Source of the DNA: UBA927 sp964361785
GTDB lineage: Bacteria; Patescibacteriota; Microgenomatia; UBA10105; UBA927
Length of the DNA stretch: 64,000 nt
Assembly: GCA_964361785.1 (NCBI GenBank)
Contig: CAYIBX010000003.1
Location: 1 to 64,000, forward strand
Direction of reading: 5' to 3'
Shown here in pieces: positions 24,142 through 33,264 of the stretch (the stretch's first letter is position 1; each line of letters starts with the position of its first letter). Made by a program: the position numbers and the translations under genes. Under the pieces are notes generated by a model. The model had not been told where the DNA came from. It was given only the letters and a program-made list of their open reading frames with translations, and searched no databases.

Positions 24142-25203
24142 TTATGAAAGTAATTCCTCAATAGGAAAAAATAACGTGTCTTGAATTTTCTCTGTATCAG
24201 CAAAGAGCATGATCAGTCTATCAACGCCGACAGCAATTCCGCTGCACTGCGGCATTCCAACTTTAAGCGCGTCTATAAAATTGTGGTCATATTCATACGT
24301 AGTACGGTGTGCGCGTTTAATCGCTCGCAGCTCTTCTTTAAATCGCGAATCTTGTTCTTTCCAATTAGTAAGCTCTCCATAACAATCGCCAAGCTCCAAA
24401 CCTTCAATGTAAAATTCAAATCGCTCAGCAAATCGTGGATCAGAATCTTTTTTACGCGCAAGAGCTCCCATGACAGAGGGAAATTCATACAGGATTGTCG
24501 GTTTTCCTCGCCCAAGATTGTGTTCGATTTCATTTAAAAAAATTTGGTTAAATAACGCTTCCCATGTCGTATGTATTTCTACTGCATACCCTTTCTTACG
24601 TGCAATAATTCTGGCTTTTTGTTCATCTAAGAATTCATTAAAATCTATATGTGCCCATTTATTGAATGCTTCTGTCACCGTTAATCTCTCCCATGATTTT
24701 GAAAGATCAACATGAGCATGTTGATACAGCAATTCTTTCGTAGTCCTTCCATTAGAAATCTCAAGAGAACGCAATAGGTATGTATTAATAAAAAGAAGTA
24801 GGTCTTCACAGTCTTTCATGATCTCTGTATACCCTACCCCCACACGATACCACTCCAAAATCGTAAACTCTGGGTTATGGGTGATACTTTGTGTCTCCAT
24901 GTTTCGAAAGCTTTTCGTCACACTAAAGCAGTTGCCGATGCCGGCCACCAATAATTTTTTGAGCGGCACCTCAGGAGACGTTGAAAGATATGCGCGTGTT
25001 TTATTTCTATTTCTATCCAATAAGCTTGTTTCAAAAACTTCCAAATAACTTTCAGCAGGTGGGTGGCCAATGAGGATCGGTGTTTCTACTTCATGAAACC
25101 CTTGTCCCTCAAAAAACAATCGTATCGCTCGAAGCACGCGCTCTCGCACAAAATACTGTTGCCACAGCAAGGGGTTTTCTTTTAATTTTTGCCACGTTTT
25201 CAT
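24142..25203 (-). CDS. epmA: EF-P lysyltransferase EpmA (LysRS-like)
   Basis: A 353-aa class II LysRS-like protein that lacks the N-terminal anticodon-binding OB domain of true LysRS. Class II motifs are VETPILIG (motif 1), FSVTKSFRNMETQSITHNPEFTILEWY (motif 2) and SGIAVGVDRLIMLFAD (motif 3, GxDR). LysRS proper has about 490-500 aa. Free-standing catalytic versions attach (R)-beta-lysine to EF-P, and efp is two genes downstream. No epmB-like aminomutase is visible in the window, so alpha-lysine or an imported lysine could be used. Confidence 0.88.
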   Translation of the reverse strand: MKTWQKLKENPLLWQQYFVRERVLRAIRLFFEGQGFHEVETPILIGHPPAESYLEVFETSLLDRNRNKTRAYLSTSPEVPLKKLLVAGIGNCFSVTKSFRNMETQSITHNPEFTILEWYRVGVGYTEIMKDCEDLLLFINTYLLRSLEISNGRTTKELLYQHAHVDLSKSWERLTVTEAFNKWAHIDFNEFLDEQKARIIARKKGYAVEIHTTWEALFNQIFLNEIEHNLGRGKPTILYEFPSVMGALARKKDSDPRFAERFEFYIEGLELGDCYGELTNWKEQDSRFKEELRAIKRAHRTTYEYDHNFIDALKVGMPQCSGIAVGVDRLIMLFADTEKIQDTLFFPIEELLS

Positions 25204-25212
25204 TTCGTAGGG

Positions 25213-25866
25213 TTATAAGAAGCGAAGTACTTTTGCTTTTTGACGAAGCTCTGCAAACCATCCCTGCAATTTTTCTGCAACTCCGCTAGTTATAATTGCT
25301 TGCTTTGCTTCTGTGCGAAGAGCTCCCTGATCCGTTGCCACGAGTGTCGCGCTATTTGTAGAAATATAGGCGTCGATATCTTTTTCAGAAACAACCATGT
25401 CTTTTGACAAAAGTTTTTCAACAGTCAATTGGAGCAAAACTTGCTTTTCAAAATCGCTTTTTGAAAGTCCCTGAAATTTTAACAGCTCATCAAGAGACAC
25501 ATCTGCTCCTAAACTTGCGACGATTTCTTTTTCTTTTGCTTCAAGGTCTTCTTTTGATATTATGATCCCTGCCTTTTTTGCCTCATCTTTGATAAGCATT
25601 TCGCCAATCATTCCCTCTAATGTTTGTTGACCAAACCTTGCACGCAATACACTGTGAAGCTGCCATGTAAAAATTGGTTTACCATTAACCAAAGAGGCTA
25701 CCACCATGCCCTTATTCATACCAAGCAATACCAAAAGTAAAACAGCAAGAGCTACAGAAACTATTTGCACACGTCTTTTATTGGAAACTGGTTGCGTTCT
25801 GTAATTAGATACTATCTCGAGAGAATCAACCTTCGTTGTTTGTGGAATGACTTTTTTCTTTTTCAT
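25213..25866 (-). CDS. Membrane-anchored SurA/PrsA-like chaperone fragment
   Basis: A 217-aa protein with a basic N-terminal tail, one membrane helix (about residues 35-52), then an extracytoplasmic domain like the SurA N-terminal chaperone domain: ASLVNGKPIFTWQLHSVL, then helices including EGMIGEMLIKDEAKKAGIIISKEDLEAKEKEI and MVVSEKDIDAYI. There is no parvulin PPIase domain. It probably helps fold exported proteins at the membrane. It is 9 nt upstream of epmA. Confidence 0.75.
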   Translation of the reverse strand: MKKKKVIPQTTKVDSLEIVSNYRTQPVSNKRRVQIVSVALAVLLLVLLGMNKGMVVASLVNGKPIFTWQLHSVLRARFGQQTLEGMIGEMLIKDEAKKAGIIISKEDLEAKEKEIVASLGADVSLDELLKFQGLSKSDFEKQVLLQLTVEKLLSKDMVVSEKDIDAYISTNSATLVATDQGALRTEAKQAIITSGVAEKLQGWFAELRQKAKVLRFL

Positions 25867-25984
25867 ATAGAGTTAAGGATATCACATCGCAACAATAAAG
25901 AACAAGTTGTATTTTACTCTTCACTTTTTCTCTCCAATCTTCTATAGTCATACTATTATTTATTCTACTCGTTGGCTCCTTCAT

Positions 25985-26446
25985 ATGGCTATGAAAAAAA
26001 TTTTTACACACAGTGCTTCTTGGCGCACAAACAGTATTCACGTGGCCGCAATTGTTGGATCAATCACCGTAATTGCGATCATAAGTTTTTTTTCCTTCAT
26101 CTATATACAATGTACTTTTCCAATTATGAAGCTCTCTTGGGCTACTGAGGTGTCAAAAAATACGTGCTCACTCTATGCTAACAATTTTATAGAAAATAAT
26201 GTTCTTGGTGCTCAAAATCAAAACACTTCAGGTGACATATCTACTCTTGAAAAATCACGGGACTATTGGCTACAAACCATAACTACTCATCCAGACTATG
26301 AAGATGCGTATGTGCAGCTTATTATTCTTTCGTATCAATTAAAAAACAACGAGGGCGTACGTCGCTACATTAATGCTCTCACAATACAAAACCCAATTCA
26401 TAGTCAGCTGAATTTACTTATAAAACTTCTCGACAATGATAAGTGA
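25985..26446 (+). CDS. Small membrane protein with TPR-like tail
   Basis: A 153-aa protein with one membrane helix near residues 22-42 and a helical tail (SRDYWLQTITTHPDYEDAYVQLIILSYQLKNNEGVRRYINALTIQNP) resembling a single tetratricopeptide unit. It is divergent from the SurA-like gene. The start at ATG 25985 (or 25991) is preferred to the longer frame beginning 25907, which overlaps that gene's promoter region. Function unknown. Confidence 0.55.
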   Translation: MAMKKIFTHSASWRTNSIHVAAIVGSITVIAIISFFSFIYIQCTFPIMKLSWATEVSKNTCSLYANNFIENNVLGAQNQNTSGDISTLEKSRDYWLQTITTHPDYEDAYVQLIILSYQLKNNEGVRRYINALTIQNPIHSQLNLLIKLLDNDK

Positions 26447-26456
26447 AGCGCTCGAA

Positions 26457-27164
26457 TCATTTTTTCTCTTCTGAGGGAGTCGTCGTAGGTGCTTTTTCTT
26501 TTTCACCATCCTTTGCTTCACCTGTGCCCTCAGTTGGGGTAACTCCCTCAGAAGCCGCGGCTGCTGCAGCTGCTTTTTCTGCCTCAAGCGCTTCTTCTTG
26601 AGCTTCTTTGCTGACGATTGCGGTAGCCTTTACTATACCCACCGATATGTCTGTGAGTATGCTAACTCCCACAGGGATAACAAGGTCTGAGACTAGCACC
26701 TCTTGATTTAAGTCAGTGAGCACTGAAACATCTACTTCAATTTTCTCAGGGAGCTCTGCCGGCAACGCCTCAACTTCCACCTCAGACAATAGTGTTAATA
26801 ATACGGCCGTCTTAGAAACGACAGTGGGTGCCTCACCAACAAAAATGAGCGGCACGTTTGTTTTTACTTTCTGTTTAAGATCTACTTGATAAAATTCTAC
26901 ATGAAGTATGTCTGCTGACACAGGGTCCCTCTGAATATTGTGAATAAGCACTGGTTTTACTGTCGAATCGACCGTCAACTCTATAACCCCTGTTTCTCCT
27001 GCGTGGGCAAAGATTGCTTTAAATGCTAGAGCGTCGACCTCTAAAGAAAGACTTTCAAGTCCCTTTCCATAAACGTTTGCTGGGAGCGTTCCTTTCAGTC
27101 GTAAATTTTTGACTTTCCGGCCGGTATCCGCTCGTATCTTTCCAATAAGAGTATATTTTTTCAT
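26457..27164 (-). CDS. rplY: Ribosomal protein bL25 (CTC form)
   Basis: A 235-aa 5S rRNA-binding ribosomal protein of the long CTC type. The N-terminal L25 domain (TLIGKIRADTGRKVKNLRLKGTLPANVYGKG) is followed by the beta-rich C-terminal domain with VPLIFVGEAPTV and EALPAELPEKIEVDVSVL. The tail is long and low in complexity, rich in A, E, K and T. Its start overlaps the upstream DUF4012 gene by 4 nt (ATGA). Confidence 0.95.
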   Translation of the reverse strand: MKKYTLIGKIRADTGRKVKNLRLKGTLPANVYGKGLESLSLEVDALAFKAIFAHAGETGVIELTVDSTVKPVLIHNIQRDPVSADILHVEFYQVDLKQKVKTNVPLIFVGEAPTVVSKTAVLLTLLSEVEVEALPAELPEKIEVDVSVLTDLNQEVLVSDLVIPVGVSILTDISVGIVKATAIVSKEAQEEALEAEKAAAAAAASEGVTPTEGTGEAKDGEKEKAPTTTPSEEKK

Positions 27165-29629
27165 AGCGGCTTCTCAAACTCTATAGACATCTTTGCGTTT
27201 TTCCCAAGAGTTGTATTGTACTCAAGCCACCCTTGTTTTGCAAGGGCGCCATCTGATACAGCACGCCAGATAGCTGGGTACTGGATTGATATTTTCCAAG
27301 GAATTTTCTCTATCCCCGCTTGCTTTCCTATGACTATTGATAACGATGCACCTCGCGTAAACGACAATGCCGAAAGTCGTGTCGTTTTCACAGAAAGTCG
27401 TTTTGACCGCAATGGATCGACAACGAGGTATACGCCAACAACCATGTTGTCACCCTCATTCCCCACCTCATAATAAGGGGCTTGTTGTACGCCCTTCGTA
27501 TTATCCTTTTTTAGTGTAATCGGCGATCCATCAACTTCTATTGACTCTACGTTGGTATACTGAGGATAATATGCTCGGATATACGAATGGTATTCCCCTC
27601 CCCCCTCAAGAATTTGTGCCGTTGATTTATTTATGATGTCGTACGTAAGCGCGTGGGTAATAGTCCCCGTGTCAGAAATCGTTATCGTGGATTCTGCCTC
27701 CCGTGATATAAAATAATTTACCTTATTCACCCCAAGGTTTGCCTCAATTACTTCCACATGCTCTGTTGTGCATGGGGCGTCTTTTGCATGCTGTACGCAC
27801 GCCGCGCTCCCTATCCCTCCTGACCAGCCCCACTGTTGCAGTATTGAGGATAACTCTGTGTTTTGCATGTAAAACTGTATGTCTTTGGCGTCAAGCGCGT
27901 CGCTTATGGCAGAAAATAACGCACCCACTGACAACGAAGAATTCGTCGTAATATGAGAAAGTAACGCATTGGAAAGACTTCCCAAAAAATCTTTTTTTTG
28001 CGTAGATCCAGGGAAAAAATCGGTCTGTGTGTACAAAAGAGACTTTGCAAAAAAATTAGTTGAGGATATTCGATCGTTATAATCTATCAAATCCAAAGGT
28101 CCGGTCATTTCCAATAATTTAGTAATAAATGGCACGCTTATGCCGATGACTCCATCTACCAAAACTCCCATCTCTTTTTCGTAAAAACGCGCAGCTTGTG
28201 CTCCCGAATGCGTAAAATTTGGATCCCAATTACTATCTCGCAAATACCAATGCTCTTGCCCTAATATTTCTCTTATTGGTATTGGTGGATCAATATGACC
28301 TTTAAGTTGTCCATCAGCAGTGTATACATCTTGTACGTCTATATCAATAATTTTTCCATCCAGAAATGTCACCAACGCTATACTACCAATGAATCCTCCT
28401 GTTGGTCGCAGCTCCATACTGTTTTGCAATAACACCATGTATGTTTGCTTCTTACGATACCCAGCTAATTGGGGATACAGGGTAAATAATCTATCAAAAT
28501 ACGAAAGCTTATTGCGAATATTCTCTACCTTGTGTAATTGCGTTAAAGCAAAAGATTGAATCACTGGAATCGTAAAAGGCAGTCGCTGACTCTCCATGAG
28601 GGTTTGAAGCTGCGTTTGTACAAGCGCCAAATGTTGATCAAGCTGGACCACCTCGGATCGCAACGCAATGATGTCTGAGAGTCCTGTACCTGATTGACTA
28701 TCGTCCTTTATACTAAACAGTCCTGTCACGACAGATTTTCCTGAAACGATAATTGAAAAGGCACTTTTTTCAGCGATTAACAGATTTGTCAATGTCAACA
28801 CTACTCGTTCTTGATCGTTTATCACATGTTCGCCTACAAAAATCTTTCCTATTGGTGCCGCAATCCGAACAAACATATCTGCAGTCTGAATTCCCCGATC
28901 AGCAAGAACGAGGGCTCGACGAGCAAATCGTAAGTTTGCTGACGTTATAAATTTACCCCCTGCATACAATCCTGCGCCCGCCATGATAAGAGACATTAAG
29001 TATGACAAAACAAAAACTCCAATCCCCAACGCGACAACCGCTCCTACGATGAGAAATTTGTAAGCCGCGTGTTTCGTTTTATCTATTTGATGCAAAGAAG
29101 TTGGTTGAAATATTTGTTGCATTATTTCAGTTACGCGCATCTCATCGTTATTGTTTTTTTCGACAGAAGGAATCGGCTCACGTCTCGCTAGTGACGACAT
29201 TACACTTTGAGATTGACATAAAGTCTGCTTTGTTCGGATTATCAACGATCTTGATGTTCCAGTAAATAATAATAAAAGAAACGTATGTAACATCTCATCA
29301 TCTATGGGTTTTGCGTTTGTAAGTACTATGTTAAATTTTCGACCAAGATACCCGCTTACTTCGTTCTCGCCGCCCTCATAGAGTATCAGGAGTGTTTTCT
29401 CTGCGTTTTGTGTATAACGCGCAATGATTTCTTTCACATACTCGTTATCACCCGCTACTATATGGTATGTAATCCGTTCTTCAGTTTGACCATTCACAAT
29501 CGTTAAGCACCCGTGCTTTGTAAGATATTCCCGCAACGGTTCTACGAATGCGACGTCTTGCGTGTGTATCAGTGCGACGGGCATATGCATATTGCCGTTG
29601 TCAGATGGGTGGGCGGCTTTAAGTATCAT
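27161..29629 (-). CDS. DUF4012-family membrane protein
   Basis: An 822-aa protein. One or two membrane helices occur near residues 190-225 (FLIVGAVVALGIGVFVLSYL). The following extracytoplasmic region has the DUF4012 signature: YMVLLQNSMELRPTGGFIGSIALVTF, WYLRDSNWDPNF and VDGVIGISVPFITKLLEMTGPL. The N-terminal 130 residues look like a Rossmann-type cytoplasmic domain (VALIHTQDVAFVEPLREYL). DUF4012 proteins occur near cell-surface polysaccharide genes and resemble LytR-CpsA-Psr-associated proteins; exact role unknown. A flippase and an O-antigen-ligase-like gene are close by. Confidence 0.82.
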   Translation of the reverse strand: MILKAAHPSDNGNMHMPVALIHTQDVAFVEPLREYLTKHGCLTIVNGQTEERITYHIVAGDNEYVKEIIARYTQNAEKTLLILYEGGENEVSGYLGRKFNIVLTNAKPIDDEMLHTFLLLLFTGTSRSLIIRTKQTLCQSQSVMSSLARREPIPSVEKNNNDEMRVTEIMQQIFQPTSLHQIDKTKHAAYKFLIVGAVVALGIGVFVLSYLMSLIMAGAGLYAGGKFITSANLRFARRALVLADRGIQTADMFVRIAAPIGKIFVGEHVINDQERVVLTLTNLLIAEKSAFSIIVSGKSVVTGLFSIKDDSQSGTGLSDIIALRSEVVQLDQHLALVQTQLQTLMESQRLPFTIPVIQSFALTQLHKVENIRNKLSYFDRLFTLYPQLAGYRKKQTYMVLLQNSMELRPTGGFIGSIALVTFLDGKIIDIDVQDVYTADGQLKGHIDPPIPIREILGQEHWYLRDSNWDPNFTHSGAQAARFYEKEMGVLVDGVIGISVPFITKLLEMTGPLDLIDYNDRISSTNFFAKSLLYTQTDFFPGSTQKKDFLGSLSNALLSHITTNSSLSVGALFSAISDALDAKDIQFYMQNTELSSILQQWGWSGGIGSAACVQHAKDAPCTTEHVEVIEANLGVNKVNYFISREAESTITISDTGTITHALTYDIINKSTAQILEGGGEYHSYIRAYYPQYTNVESIEVDGSPITLKKDNTKGVQQAPYYEVGNEGDNMVVGVYLVVDPLRSKRLSVKTTRLSALSFTRGASLSIVIGKQAGIEKIPWKISIQYPAIWRAVSDGALAKQGWLEYNTTLGKNAKMSIEFEKPL

Positions 29630-29742
29630 AGTAAAGAAGCACGTCTATAATTATTATGCCTGAGCTTATGCCCGAAAACAACATGAATCATCATGCTGAT
29701 CCTTGCGATTGACGATAATGTGACATGAGCATGACAAGCGCA

Positions 29743-30186
29743 CTATCTTGATGTTCTCTCATCCAAGGCGGCGTTTACTTGACGATCCGCTACTGTATTA
29801 AACTCCCTGCGAACCGCAATATAGCGTACTACCCCACCAAGCTCTTTTTCAAGCGCGCGAATGGAAAGAGCGTGCTTCATAAGCGTTGAATCTTTTATTT
29901 TAAACTTACCGTTTAACTGAGAAACCACAAGAAGTGAGTCAAGATAAAACTCATATGTGTTTGCGTCGCTATCAGATGATGATTGCATAGAAATCAATTG
30001 TTTGAGCGCGATAGAAACAGCGCTATATTCCGCAACATTATTGGTGGCAATTCCTATATACTTTCCGTAACCGTTAATTCTTTTCAATTTGCCATCTGGT
30101 TCTATTTGATCAATGATAACTCCCACCGCGGCATGTCCCGGATTACCTCTTGACCCTCCATCTGTATGAAGTATGTAGTGTTTCAT
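29743..30186 (-). CDS. rnhA: Ribonuclease HI family protein
   Basis: A 147-aa RNase H fold that cuts RNA in RNA-DNA hybrids. Catalytic residues are in ILHTDGGSRGNPG (first Asp), NNVAEYSAV (Glu), YLDSLLVVSQLNGKFKI (Asp) and a final Asp in NTVADRQVNAA. It belongs to the group without the basic handle helix. The start overlaps the upstream flippase by 4 nt. About 105 nt with nothing recognisable separate its stop from the DUF4012 start. Confidence 0.88.
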   Translation of the reverse strand: MKHYILHTDGGSRGNPGHAAVGVIIDQIEPDGKLKRINGYGKYIGIATNNVAEYSAVSIALKQLISMQSSSDSDANTYEFYLDSLLVVSQLNGKFKIKDSTLMKHALSIRALEKELGGVVRYIAVRREFNTVADRQVNAALDERTSR

Positions 30187-31457
30187 TGTTTTTTGTATTC
30201 ACTCCATGCGCGTAATAATACTGAATGCGTGGCAACCAATACAAGTGCTTCTGAACAGAGGGTAATCCACGCAGAAGCGTGCGCCCCATACGTCGGAACA
30301 AACAATACATTTGCGCCAATGTTTATCACCATTGCAATCAAATATATGACCGAAAGTTCCCATCGCTTATTGAAAACAAAAAGCATCCACATTACAAGTG
30401 ACGACAAAAAAAATAATGGCAACGATAAAGCTAAAATTCGTAAATACTCGGCGCTAGTAGAAAAATCCGGCCGTATAACCGAAAGAAATGGCGCCAAAAT
30501 CCACACACTTACTCCAAACACAACGGAAAGAAGTGTTAATGCAAAACCAAGTTTTCTATACCGCGTCACAAGGGAAATAAATGACTGTTGTTTGGATGTA
30601 AGCAGTATGGGGTATGAAGCGTTCATAATAAACGTAGGGATAACCAAAATCGTTTCAAAAAATCGGTAAGCAAATCCATAGGTACCAACTTCTATGGTGG
30701 TACGGGTGAGTGTCAATATAACGCTATCCGCGTGAGCATAAATGAGGTTTGCCATAAGCGTTAGCCCCACAGGAAACGATGCCACAAACAATTTTTTCAT
30801 ATACTCGCCGTTATAGTGTGTCGTCAACCTTTCGAGCCGACTCATACAGATAAATGCAAAAACAGCGGATGCGATGCTTGCGCTAAGGTACACGCCTGCA
30901 CCAATAAGGGGTGGGGAGAAGGGGATTGTAGAAAAAAAATACAAGGCAAAAAGTCCTACAAAGCTTCCAAAACTCACGCTATAGAACGAATAGTCATACC
31001 GCAAATGTTTCTGAAACACTGCATTTGACGTTGTGATAATCGATTGAAACAGAATGGAGGGCGCATACAACAAAATTCCCGTTCTCACTACCAACGTGTA
31101 TCCGTCATTGATACCTACAGGGACAACACCAAGAAGAACGTACGCTATACCGAGTAAAACAAAAGACCATAGGAGACGCAAAAAAAACAATGAGGGGAAT
31201 GTGTATTGGGTTTGGGCGTCTGACAAATACACCGCATTAAACCCAAAATCCGCGATGATAAAAAATGCGCTTACATACATCACAACTTTCACGATGTCAC
31301 CATAACCGAGAGGACCCAATAAGCGAGCAAGATACAGCGTGACAAAAAATGTCGTTCCCGCACCCACAATTTTTCCTGCGAGTTGGTAAAAAATGTTCGT
31401 AGAAATTTGTATTGCTGCAGATGAAGATTTTGGTGACAAAAACATCTTGGTTTCCAT
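30183..31457 (-). CDS. Polysaccharide flippase of the MATE/Wzx type
   Basis: A 424-aa integral membrane protein with 12 or more predicted helices. LAGKIVGAGTTFFVTLYLARLLGPLGYGD at the start is the typical entry of oligosaccharide flippases and the PST family. It would move lipid-linked sugars across the membrane. The start at 31457 is preferred over an upstream ATG inside the preceding O-antigen-ligase gene. A 4-nt overlap with rnhA follows. Confidence 0.85.
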   Translation of the reverse strand: METKMFLSPKSSSAAIQISTNIFYQLAGKIVGAGTTFFVTLYLARLLGPLGYGDIVKVVMYVSAFFIIADFGFNAVYLSDAQTQYTFPSLFFLRLLWSFVLLGIAYVLLGVVPVGINDGYTLVVRTGILLYAPSILFQSIITTSNAVFQKHLRYDYSFYSVSFGSFVGLFALYFFSTIPFSPPLIGAGVYLSASIASAVFAFICMSRLERLTTHYNGEYMKKLFVASFPVGLTLMANLIYAHADSVILTLTRTTIEVGTYGFAYRFFETILVIPTFIMNASYPILLTSKQQSFISLVTRYRKLGFALTLLSVVFGVSVWILAPFLSVIRPDFSTSAEYLRILALSLPLFFLSSLVMWMLFVFNKRWELSVIYLIAMVINIGANVLFVPTYGAHASAWITLCSEALVLVATHSVLLRAWSEYKKQ

Positions 31458-31477
31458 TGTATCACCAAGATTTAGTA

Positions 31478-32803
31478 TTACGATCGATGGAAGCGCGAAG
31501 AAAGGTATAGGCCGATAAGCCACGCGGTGAGTAATTGTCCCTGCTGCAAGGACCACAGATAGTGATCAAACAATCCCAGGAAACCAAGAGCAATAAGAGC
31601 AGCTCCATATGCCGGAGTGTCAATGCCCACAGGGGTCAAATATTTTTTCATATGCCAGTAATAATAGGCGAGTATCATAAAGAAACCGCCAACCCCAACA
31701 ATCCCTATCTCTGATAGCGCCAATAAATAGACGTTGTGCGTGGGCTGAATACCAACAATAAATATTACGTTTCGATCTCCTGTAAAAGATAAAACAAAAT
31801 TACCAAGTCCCACACCTGTTGCCCAATGGTTTCCTATAACGGAAAGTGCAAAAATGTTTAATTTCTGCCTCACCAAGACGCTTTCATCAGAAACACTCAG
31901 AGGCAACACAAAAAGCAAGCCCGTGATTAGTGTGCCAATGACGATCACCGAGCCAAATTGCAATAAACGATTGCTCTTGTTTTGCGATCGAAAAACATAT
32001 CGCCAAACCAAAAGCATTGCTCCTGTCACAATTACCACTCTACTCATGGAAAGAAAAAGCGCAGCGACAATAATCGTCGGAACTAAATAATGTACAACGT
32101 TCGTATAGACTTTATTAGTCTTTTTGATAATATAATCCTTTAGTGAAACGAGTAGAAATAGCGCGATTGAGAGATACCCGCCTAATACGTTGGGGTGCGC
32201 AAATGTCGCATAGGGACGCAATAATAACTGGCACGACTCAAGAAAGGGAGTGCACACATGGCCTCGCGCTATCAGAGGAGTATCAATGGTAAAGAGACGT
32301 TCTCCTAAAAACCTAAAAACACCGCCCACAGAATGCTGCAGTATAAACTGTACGATCGCTACTATCGATGAAAACAAGGCGCTTATTATCAACGCACGAA
32401 GGTACCATTTTTTTTCTTTACCATGAGAAGCGACATAAAAAACAATAAAACCAAACAATCCCGCCTTCGCCCATCGATAAAGAGCAATCTGCCAAGAAAA
32501 AGCGTTGAATATATTAAGCAGGGCAATGCTGATAACGGCCGCTGATAGCACTATATAAACGCGGTGTTTTTTAGACCAAACACGACTACTGCTTGGCGTA
32601 AGAAAAAGAAACGATAATGCCCAAAAAATCATAGCAGCAAGAGCTAAACAATCGGTGAAATAGACGGTTGGAGAGAGATAATCAATGCGTCTTCCTAAAA
32701 AAATCGTCCAGATTGGCCAAAAATGAAGCCCCAACTGAACAGGAATACAAAAACCGAGAATGCGCATCAAATACAAAGAGAATTTTTCTGCCCACATACT
32801 CAC
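31478..32803 (-). CDS. O-antigen ligase/polymerase-like membrane protein
   Basis: A 441-aa multi-spanning protein with the large extracytoplasmic loop of the Wzy/WaaL superfamily. The region FRFLGERLFTIDTPLIARG and TFAHPNVLGGYLSIALFLL contains the HPN motif, and THNVYLLALSEIGIVGVGGF near the end is the typical H-N-x-x-L-x-x-x-x-E-x-G signature. It would join or polymerise surface sugars delivered by the flippase encoded next to it. Confidence 0.85.
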   Translation of the reverse strand: MSMWAEKFSLYLMRILGFCIPVQLGLHFWPIWTIFLGRRIDYLSPTVYFTDCLALAAMIFWALSFLFLTPSSSRVWSKKHRVYIVLSAAVISIALLNIFNAFSWQIALYRWAKAGLFGFIVFYVASHGKEKKWYLRALIISALFSSIVAIVQFILQHSVGGVFRFLGERLFTIDTPLIARGHVCTPFLESCQLLLRPYATFAHPNVLGGYLSIALFLLVSLKDYIIKKTNKVYTNVVHYLVPTIIVAALFLSMSRVVIVTGAMLLVWRYVFRSQNKSNRLLQFGSVIVIGTLITGLLFVLPLSVSDESVLVRQKLNIFALSVIGNHWATGVGLGNFVLSFTGDRNVIFIVGIQPTHNVYLLALSEIGIVGVGGFFMILAYYYWHMKKYLTPVGIDTPAYGAALIALGFLGLFDHYLWSLQQGQLLTAWLIGLYLSSRFHRS

Positions 32804-32806
32804 ATC

Positions 32807-33259
32807 TTACGACTTTGGTCTCACAAGAAGCGTTCTGTTTTCGCCTTCGCCAGTTGATTCTGTTTGGACACGATCATCTCCTGAGAGTGTTAAATGAACG
32901 ATGCGCCTTTCAGACGGTGAAAGGCGAGGCAAATCAACTTCGCGACCCATAGAAACTGCGCGATCTGCAGCTCTAAGCGCCATATGCATGAGCGCTTCTT
33001 CTCGCTTCTCTCTATAGTCGCCAACGTTTACATAAATCTTTACCCATCTACCAAGCTCCTTAGAAACAATAATGCCCAAAATTACCTGCATACTCTCAAG
33101 CGTTTTTCCATGATATCCTATAAGAAGCCCTGTTTCTTCTGTTTCAATCGCCACGCGAAAAGCATCTGTTTCATCCGTAGACACCGAAACAGCACCTGTT
33201 AATTCAAGTTTTGACAGAACCTTCTCTGTAAGCTGTTGAATATGAGTGGTGTCGTCCAT
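32807..33259 (-). CDS. khpB: KhpB/Jag RNA-binding protein
   Basis: A 150-aa protein with a KH domain (GLLIGYHGKTLESMQVIL, the G-x-x-G loop) and an R3H domain (PRLSPSERRIVHLTLSGDDRVQTESTGEGENRTLLV). It binds RNA and is normally encoded next to yidC, as here. A short N-terminus replaces the usual Jag_N domain. I choose the ATG at 33259 because AAGGAG (33268-33273) is 8 nt upstream; the ATG at 33265 overlaps the yidC stop and is only 2 nt from that motif. Confidence 0.9.
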   Translation of the reverse strand: MDDTTHIQQLTEKVLSKLELTGAVSVSTDETDAFRVAIETEETGLLIGYHGKTLESMQVILGIIVSKELGRWVKIYVNVGDYREKREEALMHMALRAADRAVSMGREVDLPRLSPSERRIVHLTLSGDDRVQTESTGEGENRTLLVRPKS

Positions 33260-33264
33260 AACCA

